Shown piece by piece: positions 1 to 6,500 of a stretch of 7,224 nt of DNA. The stretch spans positions 1 to 7,224 of the forward strand of contig DAOUPF010000060.1 of the NCBI GenBank assembly GCA_030626265.1. Direction: 5' to 3'. Source of the DNA: Sulfurovum sp. (GTDB lineage: Bacteria > Campylobacterota > Campylobacteria > Campylobacterales > Sulfurovaceae). Every line of letters starts with the position of its first letter. The first letter of the stretch is position 1. Under the pieces are notes generated by a model that worked only from the letters and a program-made list of their open reading frames with translations, had not been told where the DNA came from and did no database searches. The translations under genes and the position numbers were made by a program.

Positions 1-161
1 CAAAAACAAACTATTCTTATGAAAAACGGGGTCGAGAACTCGAGAAACAGAAGAAACAAGAAGAAAAGCGTCAAAAAAAGCTAAATAAGAAAAATAATGC
101 CGAACAAGAGGCAGAAGTCGAGTCTCCATCATCTGTGGATAATTCTTTAGTGAAAGAGTAG
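1..161 (+). CDS. 3' end of a small lysine/glutamate-rich protein (5' truncated)
   Basis: The frame starting at base 3 is open from the window edge to a TAG at 159-161 and gives 52 residues with no start codon in view; bases 1-2 are the end of the preceding codon. The visible protein begins KTNYSYEKRGRELEKQKK and continues as a run of Lys, Glu and Gln, then a short acidic and Ser-rich tail ending NSLVKE. It is strongly charged, has no membrane segment and is probably helical or coiled in its first 30 residues. The NYSYEKRxRELxKxKKxEEKRxxKL pattern resembles a family of short uncharacterised proteins common in proteobacteria, whose members start only a few residues before this motif, so little of the gene is probably missing. 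No function is known to me. A terminator 11 bases after the stop supports this being the end of a real transcribed gene. Confidence 0.7.
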   Translation, partial: KTNYSYEKRGRELEKQKKQEEKRQKKLNKKNNAEQEAEVESPSSVDNSLVKE

Positions 162-172
162 TCCATAAAACT

Positions 173-201
173 TTCTGTTTTAAAATAAGACAGGATTTTT
201 T
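173..201 (+). terminator. Rho-independent terminator of the small basic protein gene
   Basis: A stem of nine pairs (173-181 with 187-195, two of them G-U) closes a five-base loop (182-186) and is followed at once by six T residues (196-201). It starts 11 bases after the stop codon at 161, the usual position. On the opposite strand the T-run is much weaker, so it reads mainly as a plus-strand terminator. Confidence 0.7.
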
Positions 202-212
202 AATTTGTGTAC

Positions 213-346
213 CTATTTTTTTAACTCCTTGCCTCTGGTATGAGAAATCCCAAGATTCAAGCAGCCTGAGCATACCCAACATCGGATGCATTAATATCAA
301 TGCTTGTAGCAATAATTAATATAACACTCAATAGTAATTTTTTCAC
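213..346 (-). pseudogene. Decayed secreted Sel1/Hcp-like repeat gene
   Basis: Reading the minus strand from a GTG at 346 gives a textbook signal peptide, (V/M)KKLLLSVILIIATSIDINA, then SDVGYAQ, then a stop at 259-257. Adding one base after the CAG codon (266-268) restores the frame as GCLNLGI, and a second one-base correction gives RQGVKK, so the rebuilt product is a signal peptide followed by a Sel1 repeat (GCxNLGxxYxxGxGVKK). The DNA supports this. GGCTGCTTGAATCTTGGGAT (266 down to 247) matches 17 of 20 bases at 1060-1079 in the neighbouring sel1 gene, and GGAGTTAAAAAA (228 down to 217) matches 1099-1110 exactly. The spacing between the two matches is 38 bases here and 39 there, which is the second lost base. 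Ser replaces the first Cys of the expected C-x7-C pair. No good ribosome binding site precedes the GTG. Two sequencing errors in a short real gene are the main alternative. Confidence 0.55.
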
Positions 347-354
347 TTTTTCAC
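339..354. repeat. 8-bp tandem duplication at the pseudogene start
   Basis: TTTTTCAC occurs twice in tandem (339-346 and 347-354), which on the minus strand gives GTGAAAAA twice. The inner GTG starts the decayed signal peptide; the outer GTG is in another frame and stops after two more codons. The duplication lies where a ribosome binding site would be expected. Confidence 0.6.
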
Positions 355-404
355 TTTTTTATTTTTTGCAAAAATATATGGTTATAGTTTATCTTAAATG
401 GAAT

Positions 405-439
405 TTTGACACATCTTTGACATAATAACTGGGTATAGT
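405..439 (+). promoter_or_regulatory. Candidate promoter of the Sel1 repeat gene
   Basis: A TATAGT hexamer at 434-439 lies 29 bases before the start codon at 469 and is the best -10 candidate; TATAGT-like boxes are usual for Campylobacterota sigma-70. Two TTTGACA copies (405-411 and 416-422) stand exactly 11 bp apart upstream. Neither gives the standard 16-18 bp spacing to the -10 box (22 and 11 bp), so they may be regulator half-sites on one face of the helix rather than a -35 element. Confidence 0.4.
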
Positions 440-468
440 AAGAGCAGATATTTTTAGAGGAGCAGTAA

Positions 469-1638
469 ATGGAGAAGAAAATAAAATATTTTATCTGGAG
501 CACTATAGTTGTACTGATAATCACATGGATAAGTAGTGGACAGAGTGGTCAAGATATGTACAAAGATGGTAATTATACCAAAGCCATAGATCTTTTTACA
601 GTAGAGTGTGATGATGGAGATGAAGAGTCATGTATGATGCTAGCAGAGATGTATATAGAGGGAAAAGATACCAAACAAGACTACTTTAAAGCTAAAGAAC
701 TTTATCAAAAAGCTTGTGATGGTGGAGATGCTCAGGGCTGTTATCAGTGTGGTACAATGTATGAAAATGGTAATGGTACAAGGCTAGATCTGTCAAAGGC
801 TCGCTATTTGTATGAAAAAGCATGCAAGGGCAAAGTAATGGATAGCTGTAATGGTCTCGGGTTGATGTACTTTAGGGGTGATGGTATCGATAAAGATTAT
901 AAAAAAGCTAAAAAGTTTTTTGAAAAAGCATGTGATGATGATCATGCATACGCTTGCTCAAATCTAGGGCTTTTTTATGATATAGGTGGAGAGTCCAAAC
1001 AAAACTTTAAAAAAGCCAAGAAATTATATGAGAGGGCATGTGAAAATGATGCGATGATAGGCTGCTATAATCTAGGGATACTCTATAGGCATGGAAGAGG
1101 AGTTAAAAAAGACTATACCAAAATGCAAAAACATTATAACCATGCGTGTGATAACAGTTATTATGGAGCCTGCTATAATCTAGGGATATTTTATGATGAT
1201 AAAGAAAATAAGGATACTACTAAGGCACTATACTATTATGATAGAGCTTGTCAAGGAGAATATGCCTTGGGTTGCAATAATATTGCCTATATCTATAACT
1301 ATGGTATAGGTGTAGAAAAAGATATATCTAAAGCAGTCAAAAACTATGATAAAGCATGTCAGTATGGTAGCAAAATAGGGTGTAACAATATAGGAAGTCT
1401 TTATGAAAAGGGAAAAGGTGTTGTTCAAAATTATGCAAAAGCTATAGAGTATTATGAAAGCTCTTGCGAAAAAGATTACCCAGATGCTTGCATAAATCTA
1501 GGACTTATGTATTATAATGCAAGAGGTATAAAAAAAGATAGCAAAAGAGCAAAAGAGCTTTTTGGAAAAGTGTGTGATCTTGGAGTAGAACAAGGGTGCA
1601 AAAACTATGCTATATTGCATCAAAAAGGAGTGAAGTAA
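469..1638 (+). CDS. Sel1/Hcp-type cysteine-rich repeat protein, exported or membrane-anchored
   Basis: A 389-residue protein. Residues 3-6 are basic and 8-21 hydrophobic (FIWSTIVVLIITWI), forming a signal peptide or uncleaved anchor; there is no lipobox Cys. From residue 40 there are ten Sel1-like helix pairs: nine full units (40-75, 76-111, 112-147, 148-183, 184-219, 220-253, 254-289, 290-325, 326-361) and a 28-residue last one. Units are 36 residues except unit 6, with 34. Every unit carries C-x7-C (for example CDGGDAQGC), the spacing that forms a disulfide within each helix pair in Helicobacter cysteine-rich (Hcp) proteins, which implies a periplasmic or extracellular location. Unit 2 has one extra Cys (C94). 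ATG 469 follows AGAGGAG (456-462) at six bases, and an in-frame TAA at 466-468 blocks a longer start. Sel1 repeats are protein-binding scaffolds; the partner is unknown, and a beta-lactamase label often given to such proteins would not be supported. Confidence 0.9.
   Translation: MEKKIKYFIWSTIVVLIITWISSGQSGQDMYKDGNYTKAIDLFTVECDDGDEESCMMLAEMYIEGKDTKQDYFKAKELYQKACDGGDAQGCYQCGTMYENGNGTRLDLSKARYLYEKACKGKVMDSCNGLGLMYFRGDGIDKDYKKAKKFFEKACDDDHAYACSNLGLFYDIGGESKQNFKKAKKLYERACENDAMIGCYNLGILYRHGRGVKKDYTKMQKHYNHACDNSYYGACYNLGIFYDDKENKDTTKALYYYDRACQGEYALGCNNIAYIYNYGIGVEKDISKAVKNYDKACQYGSKIGCNNIGSLYEKGKGVVQNYAKAIEYYESSCEKDYPDACINLGLMYYNARGIKKDSKRAKELFGKVCDLGVEQGCKNYAILHQKGVK
1062..1188 (+). repeat. 19-nt direct repeat within the Sel1 gene, one repeat unit apart
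   Basis: CTGCTATAATCTAGGGATA occurs at 1062-1080 and again at 1170-1188, exactly 108 bases (36 codons) apart. It encodes the conserved CYNLGI segment of units 5 and 6. Other units encode the same motif with different codons, so these two units look like a fairly recent duplication or gene-conversion product. Confidence 0.7.
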
Positions 1639-1645
1639 ATAACTC

Positions 1646-2248
1646 TTATTGCTCCTCCATCACTCTTGTATAGTGCTGATAAAATAGCAGATTTAGCAGT
1701 GCTCCTATGATAGCTTGCAGGGTATCTTTGTGGGCATCCCAGACATCACCTTGGATACCTAGAAATGCCATTCCCAGTTCTGGACTGAACAATAATACAG
1801 CAACCCACTCAATAATCTCATAAAATGTAGATATAGAGATGATAGCAGTTATGGTAAACAGTAGTGCAATTTTTACTCTAGGAATTACCGTTATACTCAT
1901 CTCATAGATTGGATGAAAAAGAAGAAGTCCTGAGAGGAAATGAACCAATCTATCATAGTGGTTTCTCTCTGCACCAAACCACTCTGTAATGATATTGAAA
2001 TACTCCATCTCTGCATAAGTATAGTGAGATCCTAGAGAATGAGCAGAGGCAAAAATCAGTAAAAAAACCATACTAATGAAACTAAAATTGTATTTGATAT
2101 CTAGCCATATCACTAATGGTACCATTGTAAAATCTAATATATTTTCAAGTAACCAATCGTCTGGATATTTAGGATCTATAGCTGCGATAGCCCAGACGAT
2201 GAGATAGAGAATATAGATGGTGATATGTGAATAGGGGAGACTTTTCAT
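1646..2248 (-). CDS. yjdF: YjdF/DUF2238 family inner-membrane protein
   Basis: A 200-residue polytopic membrane protein, close to the usual length of YjdF (about 200-210). Hydrophobic segments lie near residues 9-24, 35-50, 54-70, 100-114, 123-141, 143-155 and 176-190. The polar motifs typical of the family are present: AHSLGSHYTY (69-78), RNHYDRLVHF (95-104), FYEIIEW (142-148) and QGDVWDAHKD (166-175). Their His, Asp and Glu residues sit at membrane edges and could bind a metal or ligand, but the family has no established biochemical function that I know of. The start at 2248 has AAGGGA (2262-2257) eight bases upstream on the minus strand and an extended -10 promoter about 80 bases upstream. 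The gene converges on the Sel1 gene with only seven bases between the stops and is divergent from fqrB, so it seems to be a single-gene transcript. Confidence is high for the family, none for a role. Confidence 0.85.
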   Translation of the reverse strand: MKSLPYSHITIYILYLIVWAIAAIDPKYPDDWLLENILDFTMVPLVIWLDIKYNFSFISMVFLLIFASAHSLGSHYTYAEMEYFNIITEWFGAERNHYDRLVHFLSGLLLFHPIYEMSITVIPRVKIALLFTITAIISISTFYEIIEWVAVLLFSPELGMAFLGIQGDVWDAHKDTLQAIIGALLNLLFYQHYTRVMEEQ

Positions 2249-2328
2249 GCTTTTATCCCTTTTGAATAGATTACACTTTTAGGTAGAAAAATAAAAATTT
2301 AATAATATTACTTACAAATAATATATGC

Positions 2329-2337
2329 ATTATACCA
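2329..2337 (-). promoter_or_regulatory. Extended -10 promoter for the yjdF-family gene
   Basis: On the minus strand bases 2337-2329 read TGGTATAAT, a perfect -10 hexamer with the TGn extension. Transcription would start near 2322, giving a leader of about 75 bases before ATG 2248. A weak -35 candidate, CTGACC (2356-2351), sits 16 bp upstream inside the GGGGTCAG motif. Confidence 0.5.
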
Positions 2338-2348
2338 TATATATAGAT

Positions 2349-2368
2349 GGGGTCAGGAGTCAAATTAC
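2349..2368. other. GGGGTCAGGAGTC motif resembling a Y1-transposase-associated end sequence
   Basis: The run GGGGTCAGGAGTCAAA stands out as the only G-rich block in about 200 bases of almost pure A/T. Similar GGGGTCAG(G)AGTC-type sequences recur in many genomes next to genes for Y1 (RAYT/IS200-like) transposases. No transposase gene or second copy occurs in this window, so at most this is a lone relic or a transposon-derived repeat. It overlaps the -35 region of the minus-strand promoter. Confidence 0.35.
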
Positions 2369-2373
2369 AAATA

Positions 2374-2417
2374 ATTATAACATAAATATATAAGAAATAA
2401 TATATTTATGTTATAAT
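2374..2417. repeat. Perfect 18-bp inverted repeat over the fqrB promoter
   Basis: Bases 2374-2391 (ATTATAACATAAATATAT) are the exact reverse complement of 2400-2417, with an eight-base spacer. Only one of the 18 pairs is G-C (2381 with 2410). The right arm ends in TATAAT (2412-2417), the best -10 box of the downstream gene. The repeat could be an operator for a dimeric regulator, or a cruciform or single-strand hairpin. With no T-run after it, it is unlikely to be a terminator. Base composition raises the chance of palindromes, but 18 unbroken pairs is still notable. Confidence 0.6.
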
Positions 2418-2442
2418 ATTTTATTATTATAATATAAAGGAA
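2412..2442 (+). promoter_or_regulatory. -10 boxes and ribosome binding site of fqrB
   Basis: TATAAT occurs at 2412-2417 and again at 2428-2433, both within a repeated TTATAATAT (2411-2419 and 2427-2435). The upstream copy fits best, giving a start near 2424 and a 25-base leader; the second would begin transcription inside the ribosome binding site AAAGGAA (2436-2442), which lies six bases before ATG 2449. No -35 box is visible. Confidence 0.45.
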
Positions 2443-2448
2443 TTTCTA

Positions 2449-3405
2449 ATGGAAAATTTATATGATATAGCTATAGTAGGTGGTGGACCAGGTGGGATTG
2501 CATCTGCTGTAGAGGCTTCTATATTTGGTATGGAGAAGATACTTTTTATAGAAAAGGGAGACAACCACTCTCAGACTATTCGTCAGTATTACAAAGACTC
2601 AAAACGAGTAGACAAAGATTGGCAAGGTCAAGAGGTGAATATAAAAGGCAATGTAGAGTTCTTCGATGGAACCAAAGAGAGTACGCTGGATTATTTTGAG
2701 ACTCTGCTAGATGATGAGAGTATAGATACACTATTTAATACGGAAGTATCAGGTGTAAATAAAGATGGAGATCAGTTTGTTGTAGCAACATCAAGTGGTG
2801 AATATCGAGCCAAAAATGTCATCATAGCAATCGGCAGAATGGGTAAACCAAACAAGCCATCATACAAAATCCCACGAACCATAAAGTCTGTCATCAACTT
2901 CAATCCACATGACTGTCGTGGTCATGAGAAGATACTAGTAGTCGGAGGTGGAGATACGGCAGTAGAGTATGCATGTCATCTGACCAAAGACAATGTAGTC
3001 ACCCTCTCATACCGCAAAGATGAATTTGCGAGAATCAATGATATAAACAGAGAGATGATAACAAAATATGACCAAGAGGAGATCCTGCGTGTACGATATA
3101 GTACAAATATTGACTCTATAGAAAACAATCATGAGGGTAAAGTAAAAGTAAACTATAGCAATGGTTTCTATACAGTATACGATAGAGTCATATATGCCTT
3201 GGGTGGTACAACACCAGTGGATTTCTTGCGTAGTTGCAACATAGACTTGGATGAGGATGGTCAACCGATATTCTCAGATACTCATGAGACTAGTGTTGAG
3301 GGGTTATACATGGTGGGTGATATCGTATTTGACAGTGGGGGCTCTATCGCTATGGCTATCAATCATGCGCATGATGTATTGAGTGATATTGTAGGAGAAA
3401 AATAG
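2449..3405 (+). CDS. fqrB: FqrB-type NADPH:flavodoxin/quinone oxidoreductase (thioredoxin-reductase-like flavoprotein)
   Basis: A 318-residue soluble FAD/NAD(P)H oxidoreductase of the thioredoxin-reductase fold. The FAD-binding GGGPGG (11-16) opens the protein, AIGRMGKPNKP (127-137) marks the inter-domain strand, GGGDTAVEYA (166-175) is the second nucleotide-binding motif, and MVGDIVFDSGGSIAMAINHA (288-307) is the C-terminal FAD-contact segment. The redox CxxC of true thioredoxin reductases is absent; the only Cys residues are 156, 176 and 263, so it cannot reduce thioredoxin by the classical route. Segments such as YYKDSKRVDKD and GRMGKPNKPSYKIP match my memory of the Helicobacter pylori HP1164 / Campylobacter jejuni Cj0559 proteins (FqrB), which pass electrons between NADPH and flavodoxin (and quinones in vitro), linking pyruvate oxidation by pyruvate:flavodoxin oxidoreductase to NADPH. 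It is followed by gltB after a 134-bp gap. A bacillithiol-reductase-like (YpdA) role is the main alternative. Confidence 0.78.
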   Translation: MENLYDIAIVGGGPGGIASAVEASIFGMEKILFIEKGDNHSQTIRQYYKDSKRVDKDWQGQEVNIKGNVEFFDGTKESTLDYFETLLDDESIDTLFNTEVSGVNKDGDQFVVATSSGEYRAKNVIIAIGRMGKPNKPSYKIPRTIKSVINFNPHDCRGHEKILVVGGGDTAVEYACHLTKDNVVTLSYRKDEFARINDINREMITKYDQEEILRVRYSTNIDSIENNHEGKVKVNYSNGFYTVYDRVIYALGGTTPVDFLRSCNIDLDEDGQPIFSDTHETSVEGLYMVGDIVFDSGGSIAMAINHAHDVLSDIVGEK

Positions 3406-3435
3406 AAAAACATATAGACAAGTATGCCTTATCTT

Positions 3436-3530
3436 TTGACATTATTTTAGCACTTAATCGAGCTATAAATTAATTTAGATATTATAGAAACTAATATAAA
3501 AGAGCTATTTTTATAATTTTAAATAGGAGA
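3436..3530 (+). promoter_or_regulatory. Candidate promoter elements and ribosome binding site of gltB
   Basis: The fqrB-gltB gap (3406-3539) is AT-rich, has no hairpin terminator and no gene. Two -10 candidates are TATAAA (3464-3469), with TTGACA at 3436-3441 but a 22-bp spacer, and TATAAT (3512-3517), which would leave a leader of only about 16 bases. The ribosome binding site AGGAGA (3525-3530) lies nine bases before ATG 3540. I cannot tell which promoter is used or exclude read-through from fqrB. Confidence 0.3.
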
Positions 3531-3539
3531 TATTAGTAT

Positions 3540-6500
3540 ATGAAGTTTAAATGTTATCCAGAAAAAGAGGGCTTGTATGACCCTGATTTTGAACATGATG
3601 CCTGTGGAGTAGGTTTTGTCGCACACCTAAAAGGGGAGCAGTCACATGATATCGTGAGCAAGGGTATAGAGCTCTTGATAAACTTGGAGCATAGAGGGGC
3701 AGTGGGAGCGGAGCACAATTCTGGTGATGGTGCTGGTATCTTGACACAGATGCCAGATAAGTTTATGCGTAGAGTTGCAAAACAGAGTAGTGATATTGAT
3801 CTGCCAGAGTTTGGCTCTTATGGTGTGGGTGTGGTATTTATCCCACGAGACCCTGATGCATATAGTGAGACTCAGAGTATCGTAGAGCAGTGTATAGAGG
3901 ATATGGGGCAGGAGTGCCTAGGATGGAGAAAAGTTCCTACTGTCAATGATTCATTGGGTGATACTGTCAAGGCCATAGAGCCTATCATCAAACATGTCTT
4001 TATCAAAAAAGCAGATGATATTGATACAGAAACATTTGAGAGAAAACTTTTTGTCATCAGAAAGTATGCACAGGCTAGAGTGACAGCTTCACCAGTGAGG
4101 GGAACTAGCTACTTCTATATGCCTTCTATGTCATACAAGACTATATCTTATAAGGGGCAGTTGATTACAGAGCAGTTACCTCTGTATTTTGCTGATTTGG
4201 GTGATGATGATTTTGAGTCGGCTATTGCTCTCGTGCATAGTAGATTCTCTACCAATACTTTTCCATCATGGCCACTAGCTCAGCCATTTAGATATATAGC
4301 TCACAATGGAGAGATAAATACCCTCAGAGGTAACATCAACTGGATGAAAGCTAGACAGTCACTACTAAGCTCCAAACTCTTCACTGATGATGAGCTTGAC
4401 AAAATCTACCCGTACCTTATCAATGAAGCCAAAGGTAGTGATAGTTCTGTGTTGGATAATGTAATCGAGCTTCTCACACTAGCAGGCAGATCTCTGCCTC
4501 ATGTTATGGCTATGATGATTCCTGAAGCTTGGAGAGATGATGAGATGACAGAGGATAGACGGGCGTTCTATGAGTATCATGCTACATTTATGGAGCCTTG
4601 GGATGGTCCTGCTTCTGTGGCATTTACAGATGGGAACATTGTGGGTGCGACACTAGATAGAAATGGACTCAGACCATCTAGATATTTTCTCACTAAAGAC
4701 AATATCCTAGTCATGGCTTCAGAGCAGGGAGCTTTGGAGTTCCCTAGTGAAGATATAGTGCTCAAAGGTCGATTGCAACCTGGAAAAATGTTCTTGGCTG
4801 ACTTGAAAAAGGGTGAGATAATCTCTGATGATGAGATAAAAGAGCAGATAGCCACTGCATACCCATACAAAGACTGGGTAGCAAAACAGAAAATCAATCT
4901 AGATGACCTACCACTCAATGAAGAGATTTGGCAGCCAAATCATGAGACAGTCCTACAGAGACAGAAGTGTTATGGTTATAGTGTAGAGGATTTGAAAACT
5001 GTTATTACTCCAATGGCAAATGATGCATATGAAGCGACAGGCTCTATGGGTAATGATGCAGCTCTTGCAGTTCTCTCGCATAAGTCTATAAATCTATACA
5101 ACTACTTTCACCAGCTTTTTGCTCAAGTGACAAACCCACCTATAGATCCTATCAGAGAAGAGTCAGTGATGTCTTTGACCTCATACATAGGCTCTCAGGG
5201 TAACTTGTTTCAAGAGGTAGATGAGGAGAGAAACTTTATCAAGCTCTCTTCTCCTATACTAGATAACGAGCAGATAGCCAAGCTAAAGGGTATCGATAAG
5301 TTTAACTTCAAAACAAAGATCATAGAGATACTATTTGACTCGACTAAACAGGGTGATATGAAAGATGCTCTAGAGCGTGTGAAGTTAGAAGCTAGTACGG
5401 CAGTAGCAGATGGATATACAGTTATTATCCTAACGACCAGAGGCATTAGTGATACAAAAGCACCTATCCCTACACTACTAGCTACTTCAGCTGTACATCA
5501 GCACCTCATAGCAGAGGGTACTAGGACTAGCTGTGGACTAGTCATCGAGTCAGCAGAGCCTAGAGAGATACATCATTTTGCTACACTTATCGGATATGGT
5601 GCAAATGCTATCAATCCATTCTTGGCATTTGAAACTATAGAGGATATGAGAACACGAAAGATTATCCGTGAAGACTTGACACATGATATGGCAGTAAAAA
5701 ACTATATTAAAGCTATAGGTAAAGGCATATATAAAATCATGTCCAAGATGGGGATATCTACTATCCGCTCATACACAGGAGCTCAGATATTTGAGGCTGT
5801 AGGTTTGAGTAGTAAACTAGTAGATAAGTACTTCAAGGGTACACCATCTAGAATAGGTGGAATTGATATAGACACTCTAGAGATAGAGACGCTACTATGT
5901 CACTCTCTTGCATACCCTAAACATGTAGTTGAGTCTAATGGTTTGGGTGTAGGTGGGCAGTATGCTTATCGTCAAAAAGGTGAAAATCACCTCTTATCAC
6001 CAGAGAATATCTTCTTGTTACAGCAGTCGACCAAGAATGACTCTTATGAGACTTTCAAGCAGTATACCAAAACAGTAGATGAGCCAAATGAGGATTTTGT
6101 AACTCTTAGAAGCTTGCTTGACTTTAACAAGATAAAACCTATCGATATAGATGAGGTAGAGCCTGCAGAGAATATCATGAAGAGATTTGCAACTGGTGCT
6201 ATGAGTTATGGCTCTATATCACAGGAGGCCCATGAGACTCTAGCAATCGCGATGAACTCTATAGGGGCTAAGAGTAATACAGGTGAGGGTGGAGAAGATT
6301 CCAAACGATTTGGAACCAATAAAAACTCCAAAATCAAACAGATAGCCTCTGGACGATTTGGGGTCACTGCCAACTATCTAGTCAACGCAGAAGAGCTACA
6401 GATAAAGCTAGCCCAAGGTGCAAAACCAGGAGAGGGTGGACAGCTACCAGGAGATAAGGTAGATGAGGTCATAGGAGCTACACGACATTCTACTCCAGGA

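Noticed and set aside
1228..1428. Minus-strand reading frame of 66 codons
   Set aside because: It lies wholly inside the Sel1 gene, and its hydrophobic look comes from the complement of Lys/Tyr/Asn codons; there is no ribosome binding site and no recognisable family.
1628..1665. GAGTGA (1628-1633) / TCACTC (1660-1665) as a bidirectional terminator
   Set aside because: Only six pairs across a 26-base loop and no T-run on either side.
2374..2417. The palindrome as a Rho-independent terminator for yjdF or read-through
   Set aside because: It is almost entirely A-T, is not followed by a T-run, and lies upstream of both divergent genes rather than after one.
3007..3264. Minus-strand reading frame of 85 codons inside fqrB
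   Set aside because: It is antisense to the conserved C-terminal half of a well-recognised flavoprotein and resembles no family.
2449..3405. Naming this gene trxB (thioredoxin reductase)
   Set aside because: No CxxC is present between the two nucleotide-binding motifs or elsewhere, so the family resemblance is structural and not functional.
3460..3508. GAGCTAT repeated at 3460-3466 and 3502-3508 before gltB as an operator pair
   Set aside because: Seven bases in an AT-rich gap, 42 bp apart and without symmetry; chance is a sufficient explanation.
3547..5446. Minus-strand reading frames at 3547-3747, 3872-4057, 4577-4918 and 5210-5446
   Set aside because: All are antisense to continuous, strongly conserved GltB coding sequence; none has a start signal or recognisable protein.
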